Origin: Anadara kagoshimensis
Taxonomy: Eukaryota > Mollusca > Bivalvia > Arcoida > Arcidae
Direction: 5' to 3'
Assembly (NCBI GenBank): GCA_021292105.1
Contig: CM037871.1
Location: 16,251,960 to 16,315,959, forward strand
DNA: 64,000 nt
The first letter of the stretch is position 1; each line of letters starts with the position of its first letter. The notes below the pieces were generated by a model. The model was given only the letters and a program-made list of their open reading frames with translations, made no database searches and was not told where the DNA came from. The position numbers and the translations under genes are program-made. Positions 21,481 through 33,180 of the stretch are shown piece after piece.

Positions 21481-22083
21481 AATATGTTCTCTCAATCCTG
21501 AGAAACAGCAAATTTTGAAGAACCAATGATAGTCCCTAAAATCTACACGCCACAAAAAACGAGATGGATTATATTTCAGGTTAATGATGATTGATGATAT
21601 TACCTTTGCTAAGGTTTTATCTTTAACACATACATACTTCTACCCAATATATTTGGAGCTACCATATAAGATTGAACATTTATCACATTCCGCTCCCCTA
21701 TCTTCATTTGGTGAGTATTGATATCAAAACCTATTTTTAAAATTCTTATAATATTTCCATCCTGGGCAAAATAAAAAGTTCTTTTGGAATTCAACAATTA
21801 ACATTCCAGGCTTCCAGCCAATGCTTAAAACCCAATCTAAAAAAGTAAAAACTTTTAAAAAACTAAGTTAAACAGGTAAACGTCCACCAGGGAAGTGGGG
21901 CTAGACATTTCATTCTTCATATATTATTTAACTCGTTTTGTCAATTTTATTAACAGTTTCTTAATACATTAGTTTGTCAGTTGTTTCTGTTTCAAATGCT
22001 CTATGATAAATTTATTATTTATGCTATTCTTCTTGTTCGTAAATGTATTTTTTAATTTTATATATATTTTACAAAGATGTTGG
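21481..22083. other. upstream region of the glycine-rich gene
   Basis: Includes a partial dispersed module at about 21,830-21,912 (AAACGTCCACCAGGGAAGTG). No TATA box can be named with confidence. A possible splice acceptor (TATTTTACAAAG) lies 9 bases before the start codon, so an upstream untranslated exon is possible. Confidence 0.4.
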
Positions 22084-25000
22084 ATGGAAAACATGTTGCT
22101 CGCCGTGATTGTAATTCTTGTGTTGAACTGTTTGTGTATAACATCACAGTATGTTCCAATCCATTACCATTATGTACAACAATACGAACCAGGTTTTGGT
22201 CCGCCAGTTTATATACAAGCATCACACGCCGCTCCATATGCACATGGTTACACACCAGCAGGTATGGAAATAAAATATTTTTCAATTGTATCATTTAGTA
22301 TATAAGTTAACAGTTTTTTACTTTGAAATCAGTATAACAATACACCTTGCTTTTTTAAAACAATTGGTTAAAGTTAGGAGTCTTTAAAAGTAAAGCATTT
22401 TGTATAGGAAGCAATATTAGCAGCAGGATTATTTTGCAGTTTTGATTTCTTTAACGGTTTCATAATTGTGTAAATTGCAAATATTTTTCAAGCATTGTGT
22501 CTTCTTATACTGCAATTTTCATAATCAAAGGACACCCCCTAATAGTCAGGGGTCAGATCCGAAAATATGACACCCTTAAACTTTTTTGTTAATAGCAGGA
22601 ATGCATCTTATTGTCCTATATGTACTTAGTTAGGCTATATATGTTACCATCTTGACTTTTTTCGTTTATGAAAATATGGTTGCCAATCCAAGATGGCCGC
22701 CAAAAGAGATAATTTAAGTATAAAAATCAAATCAACCTTTTTAGTTGAACTATGGTATTTTTTCAATTAAATATTTATACTAAATTTCCATAATAAACAT
22801 TGGTTGTAAAATTAAATATGGTCGCCATTATCAAGATGGCAGACTTATAATCATCGCGCTGCATTTTAAATCAAATACAACAAAGGATGTCATTTTTTAT
22901 GACATAAATCTAATGTATTGTATTTTATATAGGCTAGGTATGTTTGCACCATGATATTTTCCGTTTATTAAAAAATATGGCTGTCAAATCAAAGATGGCC
23001 ACCTCCTAATTCCAAAAAGAAACGCGACCACTAATGCAATAAGAGTAAGTACAAAAAATACGAATATATTTCATTAAGGTAGTTCCATACCATGGTGACG
23101 TCATGGTTTTGTGCGTACGGTCGAAATTTCAGATTTGACGTCTTTTTTATCTATGGCGTCACGAATGTGTGGTCTTCGGTGCCTACGGGAACACTGTTAT
23201 GCTATTATTCAATAGAATAATTTTTTGCATTCACAAATTATTAGAATTTACAATATCATTTCTGTGAACTATTTTTAAGAAGAAAATATAAATTGTACAT
23301 AACGGAAATTAGGTAAGTCTACACTGTTGAGAGTACTACTCTAAATAATTGAAGATTTGAGTACATTGTTTAAATTTTGAAGACGGTATTTTAAATGCCG
23401 CTTTATGTTTGGTTTTTTCGGTGATTTTAAATACAAATAGTAAGACACAAACTGACGATTCTTCAATAAACATAATGGTGATAATTTTTCTCAGTGTCAA
23501 ATTTTAGCAGTTTGACTATGCTCTTGTATTTGCGTCTCATTCAGCGGCCTAGAATCAGGAACGCTTCATTAATGTATACGAATCCCTTTTCCACTTTAAC
23601 TGATCTGTGTTGGGTAACGGTTGCTATGGGTTTCTATTGGTGACAGACCATATGAAATTTAAATCGGTTTTGTTTTGCACAGCCAAATAGCTCACAATCA
23701 GTGTTTTTGTTTATTTGTAAATACCAAACGAAAAACATTGAGTTCATAATAGTATCCTAGGACATTATTGGTAACTTCTTACGTAAGGAATGAGTTTTTT
23801 TCTTGTTTCAGGATTTTGATGCAATTTTATGAAAAAAGTAGCTTGACGAACCCCTATTTTTTGTTTCTGAAAATCAAATTTATATATTCATGTGCAATAT
23901 ATGTGAAAATAAGGGGTCGTATTCGACTTAGTTTTTTAAAAATCTACAAATTAACGAAAGGGTGTTACCTTCAGTTTTCCGGAAATTTAATGTTCTCTCT
24001 TGATAGGTGGCGCTTTAGAAAAATACCACGTGACCGGATGTAAAATTCCATTGGTCCAAATAATCTTCATGACATAATGGTTAATCTAAATGCAAGAGAC
24101 TTTTTTGTTTCTTAGCATGGCAAAGCATTATTAAAGCTTATTTGGTGATAACAGTAGTTATACTTTGATCATTTATATCGTGAAAATGGCCACCAGATGG
24201 CGCTTCAGACCTTCTTAAGCAAGTCGAATACCTGCCCTGAAATTTTGGCATGTTGAATGGTTTATGCCCATGTACAACATATCAAAATTTGAATATGTAT
24301 TTTCAGGCGATTTGTAAAGTGTGGAACTACCTTAAGAAGTCATTTACTAAGAAACAGTGACATTATTTGGTATCAAAATAGGAACACAAGCTTATTTACA
24401 ACTGGTATTTTCTAGAAACACATCTTGCTTGAATAACAACTCTAACTCTAATAGGATCAGTAGTGTTCTATACAAATTTTGACATTCTGATTTCTTCATC
24501 TAATACCAGTGCTTTTTAACAGACTGCCAAAGCTCTATTGAATTCGGGGTGTCTTCTGCTACTTTGTATTTAAGGGAGTCCCACAAATTCACAATTGGAC
24601 ATATATTAGGGGAAATTCTGGGCAAGTTAAGGATAGAAATGTTAATTATTTCAAGAAACTGCTTAGTTGATTTAAATGCGTGAGCAGCAGAAGCAACGTC
24701 TGCTGAATGATGAATTGTGTTTCGAGGAAAATCAAACATTCAAACTAAATTTGAAAATCACTTATTACATTTGTTTGACCATTAACGGTGTCAGATTTTT
24801 TTTTTAAACATCTATGCTGTTTTATAACAAAATTCCGCAAACATGAATATTAGCAAGATTTTTCAATGTAAATTTCGTACAAGAACTTGGGAAGCATTCT
24901 TGAATCTTTTTCTATTGTTGTAACAGTGTCAGGGTTAGAAATTAGCCGAAGATTGAGAGTGGTCTGATATTCTGTTAAAAAAAACACTGGTATCAGATCA

Positions 25001-28000
25001 AGGAACCAGAATGTCAAAAATTGTATTGAGCTGTTGTTCAAGCAAGACGTGATTATATAAAATATAAGCTGTGAATTAAGTTTTTAATTTGAAACTTAAC
25101 TGGCTAGTCGTGCACTGTTTCAGTTTAGTTTTCGATGTAAAAATTATTATCGTCATTTCTGATTTTAAAATACTAGATAAATGTGCATTTTACTTTTAAA
25201 TGCAGAGTTAAACAAATGATATTAGGCATTGTGTAACTAAACCAGTTGAAGTGTTTGTTGACTTCAGTGTTAATTAGGACTTTAATAACAAACCTTCTTA
25301 TCTTACCTGATCTTTAAGAGTTTTGTAATCAGTGGCCTCACATACAGCCAAATCTGTCTAGTAAAAATAATTCAAGGGAACCAGTTAAAGAGGCCTTTTT
25401 GGCAGGTGGCTTCTATATGTATGTTCAAATAATATGAATAAAAACACTCGGTTTACAATTTTAGTGGATTTTAAGCAGTTTGTCCTGGTATGGAGGTGGC
25501 CTTAAGTTTTAAGACAGTTTGGAATATATGTCATTGCGTCGTGAATTCTAAAGTATACACGCGTATGGAGATAAATGTTATTTTTTCAATTTGCAATGTC
25601 TCCTTCAAGTACTTTATTAAGATTTTAGCCAAGAAATATCTCAATGCTTTATGATATAACTGTTTTACAAAATCATAGAAATTAAGCCTAGAACTACGGT
25701 TTAATATAAAGCTCGGAATTATATAACATGGGCTGTGATATTGTTTTGTAAAGAAATGCACACACGCTAGACAATATCTAAGTTAGCACCAAATAAATAG
25801 TTATTTTAGATAAATAACTTCAACGAATTCATCATTTCTTATTATACTTATACCTATAACAGTTGATTGGCAAATCTGAATTTAAATTTTAATTAAAATG
25901 ATTAGATTATGGGCAATATTTTTTTTTTAAATATTTGCTGTTTTGGCGTGTCTGGATGCAGTATCTTTACTTTCAAATGCTGTTTTAATTGAGAAAAGCT
26001 TATCCAGCGATTATATTTTACGCAAAACTTAATAGCTATATTGAAGTTATTGTAAAATAAAATTATTGCATTTACCTGTAGGAAATTTAAAATGGATCAG
26101 GGTCAACCTGAATTGTAAATTAAGGAAAGGCCTTTTACATTGGTGTAGCTAAAGCTTTAAATCATGTTCTTGTTTGGATAGTGCATGTTGTGATTCAAAT
26201 GTAAAATGCACTTACCTTCTTTGTCAACTTCCAAAGGAAGAATAATTCATTTAAAGCTAACATTCAACTTTACTGACTAGGTGACGATGACAAGTTAATT
26301 TATACCAGATTTTAATGACTGAAAATCACGAGGCCAAAGTTGTCATATTTGAGAATTGACAAGCTTTTATGCCCATGGGCCAATATCGCATATAAAAATA
26401 ATCAGGTTTATTTATTTTTATTTATTTCACAAATCAACTGATACTTAAAATAAACCTTTATGGCTAAAAAACATAATTTTTGAGAACATGGTAATCCCTT
26501 GTGAATGTTTAATTTGTGAAATGAACGATTGAAGGGGCATATTGTCAGTTTTATCATGGAGATTAAAAGTAGGCCCTACAATCCGGTGTTTATATCTACC
26601 CAAGCGTTTCCTAATTATAACATTTTCACATGTTCTATTAAGGTTATTTAATATTTTTTGGAAATTGAAGCTTTACATGAATATAAAGCAAAATGGTAGT
26701 TTACCGTTTGTTTAAGTTTTTAATTGTTTTTGTTTCAGGCGTAATGGGTGGAATTGTAAAAATTCTTCTAGCAGCCACAGCAATAAATCGGATAACAAGA
26801 AGGAACATCCCACCACCAACTACTACTCCAATATGTGAGTAATGAACTTGTATATCTATATATCCTTTGTGAAACATATGAACTTTAATCAGGGAATTAA
26901 AGCCGTGAACGCCGAACTCCAGGAGGGTAAGCATATATCCTCTTTGGGTATAATACCAGGTACGTGTGAAAACAAAATTGAGAATGAAAAGAAAGCCATT
27001 GAACCTTTAACATTTGATGGAAATAATAATCGACTAACTCTATTCTATTGCAATTTTGACAAAAATTAATCAAGAAAGTGTAAAATTAAATAGGTAGTCT
27101 ATTTTCGATTGGATTGAGAAATAATTATTGTTTATCAAAAAATGATAAGATTGCAGTATTAAACATCATCTTGATTGCCATTTTTGAAAAAAGACATCAA
27201 TCAGATCCTTGCGACTGACAAGTTGTCAGGGGTTGTATAGTTTTAAAACAGATATTCTTTTGATATTATATATTAAACTCATGTATAAATGAAATCGATT
27301 GAAGCAATCTGAAGTTTTAATATAGGAATTTATATACGTAAAACATATCGATGGTTATATTGTGTATATGGATATCATATTTCTCAACGGTATTGTGATG
27401 GCGGTAAATTTTACCAATTTTTGGGTAAACATGAAAAAAGAAAAAAATTGTGGATCCGACATTTTCAATTGCACTAACGTATTAGTAGTAAATTCACAGG
27501 GTTTTATCAGAAGCGTCTTTACATTTAATAAAATTAACAAACTTCCTTGTAATTTTATTGCAGGTTCATTTTCCGCTAGTTTATCAAACTGCGGCAAAAC
27601 TGGTCCTACAGGCCCAGACTTAAATCAATGTAGAACAACATATGGTACTAGCTGGAGTAATGATCCTGCGATATTTAATGTCAATCAAGGGATACAAGTA
27701 CTGACAATACCTGAATCGGGACGATACCGTATTGAAGCATATGGTGCACAGGGTGGAACAGGCAATGGTAATTCATTTGCAGGTGGGAGAGGTGCTAAAA
27801 TGATCGGGGAATTCATTATAAATCAAGGGACTATGCTGAATATAGTTGTCGGCCAAAAAGGTTCTGATGGTAAACCATCTGACGCAGCAGGAGGAGGTGG
27901 TGGTACGTTTGTTTATACAGGAAATATTGGAGGAAATGGGTTGCTGACAGCTGCAGCTGGGGGTGGAGGTGGTGGCGAAGAATTAACAAGAGCAGGGTTT

Positions 28001-28408
28001 GATGGACAGGCTGGTCTGGAGGCAATAAGTCATTTAGGATTAAGTGGACATGCAGGATTTGGTGGAATTGGAGGGGTTGTAACATCTGCCGGTGCTGGTT
28101 GGGGGAGTGATGGTGGAGCAAATACAGGTCCAGCTACATCAAGCCCAGGTAAACGTTGGGATGGAGGAGATACAGCTAATCTATTATTGGGCGATGGCGG
28201 TTTTGGTGGAGGTGCGAGTGGAGTGAGCAATGATGGTGGTGGTGGTGGTGGTGGTTATACAGGTGGAGATGGCGTTCCTTTCACCACGAGTGCCAATATG
28301 GGAGGAAGTGGCGGCGGGTCATTCAATGGTGGTATAAATCAAGAAAACGAAACCGGAAATAATAGTGGACACGGTCGCCTTGTGATAACATGTATTGGTA
28401 ATGTTTAG
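22084..28408 (+). CDS. secreted ALK/LTK-type glycine-rich domain protein, 3 exons
   Basis: Exons: 22,084-22,261, 26,739-26,834 and 27,564-28,408, joined by two phase-1 introns with GT...AG ends (donors GTATGG and GTGAGT; acceptors TTGTTTCAG and TTTTATTGCAG). The product is 372 residues. Residues 1-22 are a signal peptide (MLLAVIVILVLNCLC core). About 23-60 is rich in Tyr, Pro and His; 61-91 has a short hydrophobic run and then RITRRNIPPPTTTP. From Cys92 the glycine-rich domain begins: NCGKTGPTGP, then IPESGRYRIEAYGAQGG, GGRGAKMIGEF and VVGQKG, then Gly-rich loops and the closing strand HGRLVITC. This order matches the domain of ALK/LTK receptors, but there is no transmembrane or kinase part, so the protein should be secreted. 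Two N-glycosylation sequons (NET, NNS) lie near the C-terminus. Its role is unknown; a matrix or adhesive function is a guess. Confidence 0.85.
22536..23050. repeat. intron-1 repeat with three AAGATGGCCGCC-like words
   Basis: The words CAAGATGGCCGCC, CAAGATGGCAGAC and AAAGATGGCCACC recur at about 22,690, 22,842 and 22,990, each after AATATGG. Between them are similar AT-rich blocks, so this looks like an old internally repeated element. Present at the same place in copy 2 (46,435-46,960). Confidence 0.5.
23074..24335. mobile_element. TTAA-flanked non-autonomous DNA transposon in intron 1
   Basis: Ends are GGTAGTTCCATACC (23,078) and GTGTGGAACTACC (to 24,331), 13-14 bases of inverted repeat, bordered on both sides by TTAA (23,074-23,077 and 24,332-24,335). 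TTAA target sites are used by piggyBac and Kolobok elements; the purine start GG fits Kolobok better than the CCC/CCT start of piggyBac. The 1.25-kb interior has CRE-like GTGACGTCA near the left end and no recognisable transposase; the 91-residue frame at 23,768-24,043 has no known motif. Copy 2 carries it at 46,981-48,249. Confidence 0.75.
24500..24739 (-). pseudogene. Tc1-like transposase C-terminal fragment
   Basis: A 79-residue frame shows the Tc1 C-terminal pattern: an IIN-ISILNLP strand followed by ISPNICPIVNLWDSLKYKV, which corresponds to the SPDLNPIENLW region, then ELWQSVKKHWY. The catalytic Asp and Glu of that motif are not both kept (SPN and IVN). Only the end of the protein is present. 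The same fragment occurs in copy 2. Confidence 0.6.
24740..26738. other. remainder of intron 1, nothing recognised
   Basis: Two kilobases of AT-rich sequence shared with copy 2. Small open frames (24,850-25,041, 25,531-25,761) have no motif and are not supported by codon-pattern conservation. Confidence 0.4.
26835..27563. other. intron 2, partly open in frame with exon 3
   Basis: From 27,362 the intron is open and in frame with exon 3, giving an unspliced frame of 348 residues. Between copies the extra 67 codons show 3 amino-acid changes and 1 silent change, unlike exon 3, so I treat it as intron. Retention would remove the signal peptide. Copy 2 lacks 34 bases near 26,844-26,877, between two ATGAACTT words. 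Confidence 0.6.
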
Positions 28409-28443
28409 TTTGAATTCATATATTACATTATTGGTCTTTTATC

Positions 28444-28449
28444 AATAAA
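28444..28449 (+). terminator. polyadenylation signal of the glycine-rich gene
   Basis: AATAAA lies 36 bases after the stop codon and is the first such signal downstream. It is kept in copy 2 at 52,307-52,312. Confidence 0.7.
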
Positions 28450-28584
28450 CCGTAAAAACATTTCATTGTTTTTATTTATTCAGTGAAAAAATAAAACATA
28501 AAAAGGCTCGTTACTATAACATAATTGACAAAAAACAAAGAAATCCGGGTAAAATGTAAATCTCACATTAAAAACAAATATAGA

Positions 28585-28740
28585 AGTCCTGGTCAAAATC
28601 AAAATCTCAAAGAAAATTAAAAAATCTGCAACACTCAATTTTAGGAAACTTTTACTACTGAAGTGAGGGCGGTTGCTCCGAAAGGGTAATAAGCATTTGC
28701 TCTTGAACTAGATACGCGTGTAATAAATATCAAAAATGAA
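28585..28740 (+). repeat. dispersed module, diverged
   Basis: Contains GAAGTGAGGGCGGTTGCTCC, GAAAGGGTAATAAGC and ACTAGATACGCGTGTAAT, matching the core order of the module family. Copy 2: 52,440-52,600. Confidence 0.65.
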
Positions 28741-28958
28741 AGGATATTACACATGAAAATACATATCCTTGACTATTCCAGATAACGTAATATATTAATT
28801 ATGAACAATATGAATTTTATTTCTGAATGTCAGGTGATTGACAAAAAAGCAGTCACTACCTATTTTCAACTTCTCTATCTGGATTTTCTATATTCGAAAC
28901 CGGGAGGAATCGACAAGTTTTCTTCCCAACCTAACCGAGTTATTCCGTTGGTTGCTGG

Positions 28959-29370
28959 GTGTAAGATATCTCTGTCTTACACCCCCTGTGTAAGACAAAC
29001 TACACGCGCTGTTTGGCTCGTCGTGACGTCATTGACGTCCGAAGTCAACCAACAATTTCTCAACGTCACAATCACTTACACACGCTTAATTGATGACGTC
29101 ATAGTCATTTTACGTGGAAATGTCAACAAAAATTGATTACGTCATTTTCAGCAGGCACGGATGGTGACATGAAAACTGAACATTTGATGCAATTTTTTGT
29201 TTACAAATTGTTATATTTTGCAAATGTGTGAGAAGAAGAATCCTACACCAGTAACAGGGTAAGACAGAGATATCTCAAACTCGCTAAAGCTCGTTATGGA
29301 CAGGAAAATATTCATCCTCGTTTGAGATATCTCTGTCTTACACTGTTACCGGTGTAAGATTCTATTATTC
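28959..29370. mobile_element. MITE-like element with hairpin ends and CRE-like sites
   Basis: The left end contains GTGTAAGATATCTCTGTCTT and the right end AGATATCTCTGTCTTACAC with GGTGTAAGA beside it. Near the right a 43-base stretch (29,238-29,281) is complementary to 29,319-29,362, with a loop of about 38 bases. The interior (29,020-29,145) holds TGACGTCAT, TGATGACGTCATAG and ATTACGTCAT, all CRE-like. A 111-residue frame across it (28,801-29,136) is broken by an indel in copy 2 and is not called a gene. Copy 2: 52,816-53,230. Confidence 0.7.
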
Positions 29371-29994
29371 CCTTCGTCTGTCTTTTTGTCTCTGTCCTTT
29401 TGTTCCCAAACATTTTTGCAGATTTCCATTTTATTTGTTTAGTTATTGGGTTCATATTTGGTATGTATTATCATATAGGTGCCATATAAATCAAGCCATT
29501 AAAACTCTTTAACAAATAATTTTTGTTTTTGCTTAATTATAACGCTTTGAAATTTACATGTACATTTTTAACAGTTTTTCGGGTGTGGCCATGATCTTGC
29601 GTTAACAGGATTTTTTTATATTCATGGGTAATTAAAATTACATATAAAATCACATATTTCAGGAGCATGCGTTGAAGATAACATACATACAAATATTGAC
29701 GTACTCTCTGCTAACTGCAAATGGCATTACTCCAAAAATACTAAGTTGTTTATTGTTTAAGATGATGTTTGGTGACAAAGACAAAATTCCTATTTTGGCT
29801 ATATTTCAATCAATGAATTCAGATTTAAATCTTAATTGAGCATGTATGTTTTCTAAGCTGAGGATATTTCACATGCATGGTGCAGAAGAGAAGGTTTCTT
29901 ATGCATAACTTATTAAAGTTACTAGAAATATAAAATACCACCTGAACACTAGTAATATGATACAACATCCAGATCAATTATAGAGATGAAAAAC
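29371..29994. other. no gene recognised
   Basis: AT-rich sequence collinear with copy 2; nothing identifiable. Confidence 0.4.
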
Positions 29995-30240
29995 AAACCT
30001 ACTTATCCATTTCCACTTTGGGACTGACAAGTTAGGTTAGACAAGTGAACTTACACCAGGGAAGTGAAGCTAAGTGCTCCGAAAGGGTTTGCACCTCCTG
30101 TTTAGCTAGTTACACCCGCAACGTGTGTATTCAAACTATTTGAAAGGAACATGGAACTATGGGACGTTAAATGTATCCAGGGCATTCCTGGACACAGATC
30201 CGTCAAACGTATAATCAATACTGTGATGACGGCCATGAAA
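29995..30240 (+). repeat. dispersed module, well preserved copy
   Basis: A repeat of about 250 bases seen at least seven times per unit. Order: GGACTGACAAGTTAGGTTAG, CACCAGGGAAGTGAAGC, GTGCTCCGAAAGGGTTTGC, ACCTCCTGTTTAGCTAG, CACCCGCAACGTGTGTATTC, AAAGGAACATGGAACTATGG, then CCAGGGCATTCCTGGACAC. No ORF and no terminal repeats that I can fix. Copies occur in both orientations (see 32,990, 34,222, 38,985, 40,930). A similar core (TGCTCCGGAAGGGTAAGCAG) is, from memory, common in other bivalve genomes. Confidence 0.75.
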
Positions 30241-30454
30241 CTTTTTGAGACCTTTGATAAGCCTATGCCTGCAACATCCCTGGGACAATAATTTATTTGC
30301 AACCAGTAATGTTACACTCCTCTATTCTTCTTCGACATCCATATGTTATATGAGACAACACATCAGTAACATTACATTTAAATTTATTTCTACAAATATA
30401 AGTAATCAAAAATGCTACACAGTAACAGCTTTGCTGTAGTTTTCTGCAAATGTG

Positions 30455-31830
30455 TGTATTCAATCATTCCTAACTTGATCTGTCACTTTTATCACGACTA
30501 CCCATGATTGATTTTAGGCACCTAGCAAAATCAATTATCTGCAAACATTTACCGTTCATTGACTTTTACATATACTAGTATATTGATGGTTATATAAAGG
30601 TAACACAACAGGTTCTTCAAAAAATAACGTCGCCTCTAATTTTCCAAAAAGAATAATCACCCCCATTGTTTCTGTATTGAAAAAGGACTAAAGAGTTAGC
30701 CTGATTTATTTTGTGAAAGAAAACTTTTATACATTAAAAATACATAACTAAGAATAAATATTTAGTAGATGCTCATATTGCTTTGGTGACGGCTATTATT
30801 CGTCTTGACATACTTTAAAACGCTTCTGTGCACTTCGCATTTGTTATCTTATACAAGTGACTTTGCATGGACTTTCAAAAAGTAGAATTTTATACAGGAT
30901 TATTTTTAGCTGCTTCCTTCCTTAACATATTTTTTATGGGATTCATGTCCGGAATATTACCAGGTCATTCTAAGAAATGTATATTTTGAGTTGTCAATTT
31001 TGACAAATGTAACTATAGACGTACAATCAAGACTGGAAAAGGCATATGAACCAGAAATACATGATAGAAAAACACATGCAGCAAATTCATTAATTATACT
31101 TATAAAGTAAAACTAATATAATCACCTTGACCTAACCATAAAATCTTTTTTTTTTTTTAAATTCTGCCTAGGATGAGCTTTTGCAGTGCCTGTATTATTT
31201 GAAATTCAAACTTCAACCCAGCATTTTTATACATTGTGCATTAAAGATCAACTATTTGTTGTACATTTTTCTGCAAATGATATATGTAGCAATGACGGGT
31301 AAATTGCAAATATAAAACGTATAGATTGATTGGTGAAACCTTCTTTGAAACAGTAGTATTTGATATGAATTACTCTTATGTTGAAAACCCTATTTAGAAT
31401 TCCATCAATTCAAAAAAATATATTTGACTTCAAGACGAAAATCGCGTAAAGACTTGTGTATAATCATTCCTAACTTGATCTGTCACTTTTATCACAACTA
31501 CCCATGATTGACTTCAGGCACCTAGCAAAAACAATTATATGCATTTACCGTTCATTGACTTTTGCATATACTAGTATATTGATGGTTATATAAAGGTAAC
31601 ACAACAGGTCCTTTAAGAAATAACGTTGCCTCTAATTTTCCAAAAAAAAAATTATCACCCCCATTGTTTCTGTATTAAAGAAGGACTAAAGAGTGATTTA
31701 TTTTGTGAAAGAAAACTTTTATACATTAAAATACATAACTAAGAATGAATATTTAGTTGATGCTCATATTCCTTTGGTGACGGTTATTATTCGTCTTGAA
31801 ATACTCTCAAACGCTTTTTGGAATTGAGAA
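30455..31830 (+). repeat. local direct repeat, two ~370-bp units
   Basis: 30,455-30,830 and 31,455-31,830 are collinear: both have CATTCCTAACTTGATCTGTC, TACCCATGATTGA, CATATACTAGTATATTGATG, ACCCCCATTGTTTCTGTATT and TGACGG-TATTATTCGTCTTG. The segment between is unrelated. The pair is also in copy 2 (about 54,310-54,690 and 55,290-55,660), so it predates the unit duplication. Confidence 0.85.
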
Positions 31831-32989
31831 ATATATTTGATTTTAAGTGTTTAATTGTTTGAAGAATGTTATGACAAAATAATAATTGTTAAAAACCGTA
31901 TAGTAGTGTTAAAAGCTCACCTTTAGACATATACTCCAATGACCGGCAAAAAACTGGAGTTGCAGAATCAATGATTCCAGTATATATAAGAAAAAGGCCC
32001 TTATCTTTGTTTGTTACAATCCAGATAATCGACGTCAATTTTTTTCTTTTGCCAACTGTAAGACAAATTTACTTTTCCACATGTGGTATATCTCGTTACT
32101 TTGTTTAAGAAAGGCACCGTCATAAAAAGGAACAAGGAACAAAGGAAGAAAAAAATTAAAACACGTCACATTAATGAATGTATTGTACTCACGAATATGT
32201 TGAAATGGAATCAACAAACGCCCCGATGGAAGAAATGGCATTGACATGCCTAATAGTGTATGTTAATACCTTTGAACAAAGATGTATTAATGAAAGTACC
32301 AAAAAAAAACATTTGATACGAGTTTCAGTTTTCAACAAATAAAACAATAGGTTTAAAAACAATTTGTTTCACAATTTTGGCCTAGCTACTCTGAAACGAT
32401 CTAATGCTGTAAAATTAACACTGATATAATAAGTGATTTATGTATCCATAGCACATAGTTGGTAAACTCGTCCAATGAACCTCCAATGTAAGAGTATTTC
32501 CAAAAGTTGAGCCTCAAATTCACATCCTTATTCATTGTATTATATTCATTGGTTCAAGAAATATACAATATATCTTTAGTACTGCTAACCGAAGAGAAGT
32601 TTTGAAAGCAAGATACTGTAAAATGATGAAATTTAAAATAAAATGTATTTCTATTTCTTCAACAAAAAATATAGTTGTGTATAATTACAGTTAAAACTGG
32701 ATCCATCAATTGCGATATTGTCCTCACACCTATGATATCTATGTCGGAAAACGAACACGACTCATTGTACTGGTACAGTAGATTTTAAGTCTACATGAAG
32801 TGGATTAAATCGTTTCAAGAGATTACGATTATTTGGACAAAATCTGAATTTTAACACAATTACCAAGCTTGTAAAAATATCAAAATCGTTTAATCTGCAC
32901 ATAATCACGGTGATATTTTACACAATAGCTTTTCTCGGTCTTTCGGTAAAATGTATATCGTTGAGTATGCTTATATCGTCCATCGTATT
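31831..32989. other. no gene recognised
   Basis: A 70-residue minus-strand frame (32,035-32,247) is open in both copies, but no motif is recognisable and its hydrophobic composition is weak evidence. The rest shows no feature. Confidence 0.35.
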
Positions 32990-33180
32990 TGTATGTTTGA
33001 TGCCTCTGTGTCCAGAATTGCCTGAATTGTATATATTTGGCGTCTCATAGTTCCATTTTTCTTAAACTTAATTTTGATTGCACACATAGCGGGTATAGCT
33101 AGCTAAACAGGAGGTGCGTACCCTTTCGGAACACTTGGCCTCAATTTCCTGGTAGAAGTTCACGTTAAAGATTGAAGATA
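32990..33180 (-). repeat. dispersed module, inverted copy
   Basis: Reverse complement of the module: TGTCCAGAATTGCCTG, TAGTTCCATTTTTC, TAGCTAGCTAAACAGGAGGT, ACCCTTTCGGAACAC and TTTCCTGGTAGAAG. It faces the copy at 29,995, so the two bracket about 3 kb. Copy 2: 56,840-57,010. Confidence 0.75.

Noticed and set aside
22003..22083. upstream Met extending the signal peptide (start at 22,003)
   Set aside because: It would put a long hydrophobic Phe-rich segment before a proper signal peptide, and a likely splice acceptor lies between; the ATG at 22,084 gives a standard signal peptide and is the same in copy 2.
23768..24043. 91-residue frame in the TTAA element as a transposase
   Set aside because: Too short, without DDE or zinc-finger motifs; only partly kept in copy 2.
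27831..28230. minus-strand frames of 96 and 66 residues inside exon 3
   Set aside because: Antisense shadows of the glycine-rich coding sequence (His/Leu- and Pro-rich), also seen in copy 2 for the same reason.
28801..29136. 111-residue frame after the glycine-rich gene
   Set aside because: Lies mostly in a MITE and is broken by a one-base indel in copy 2.
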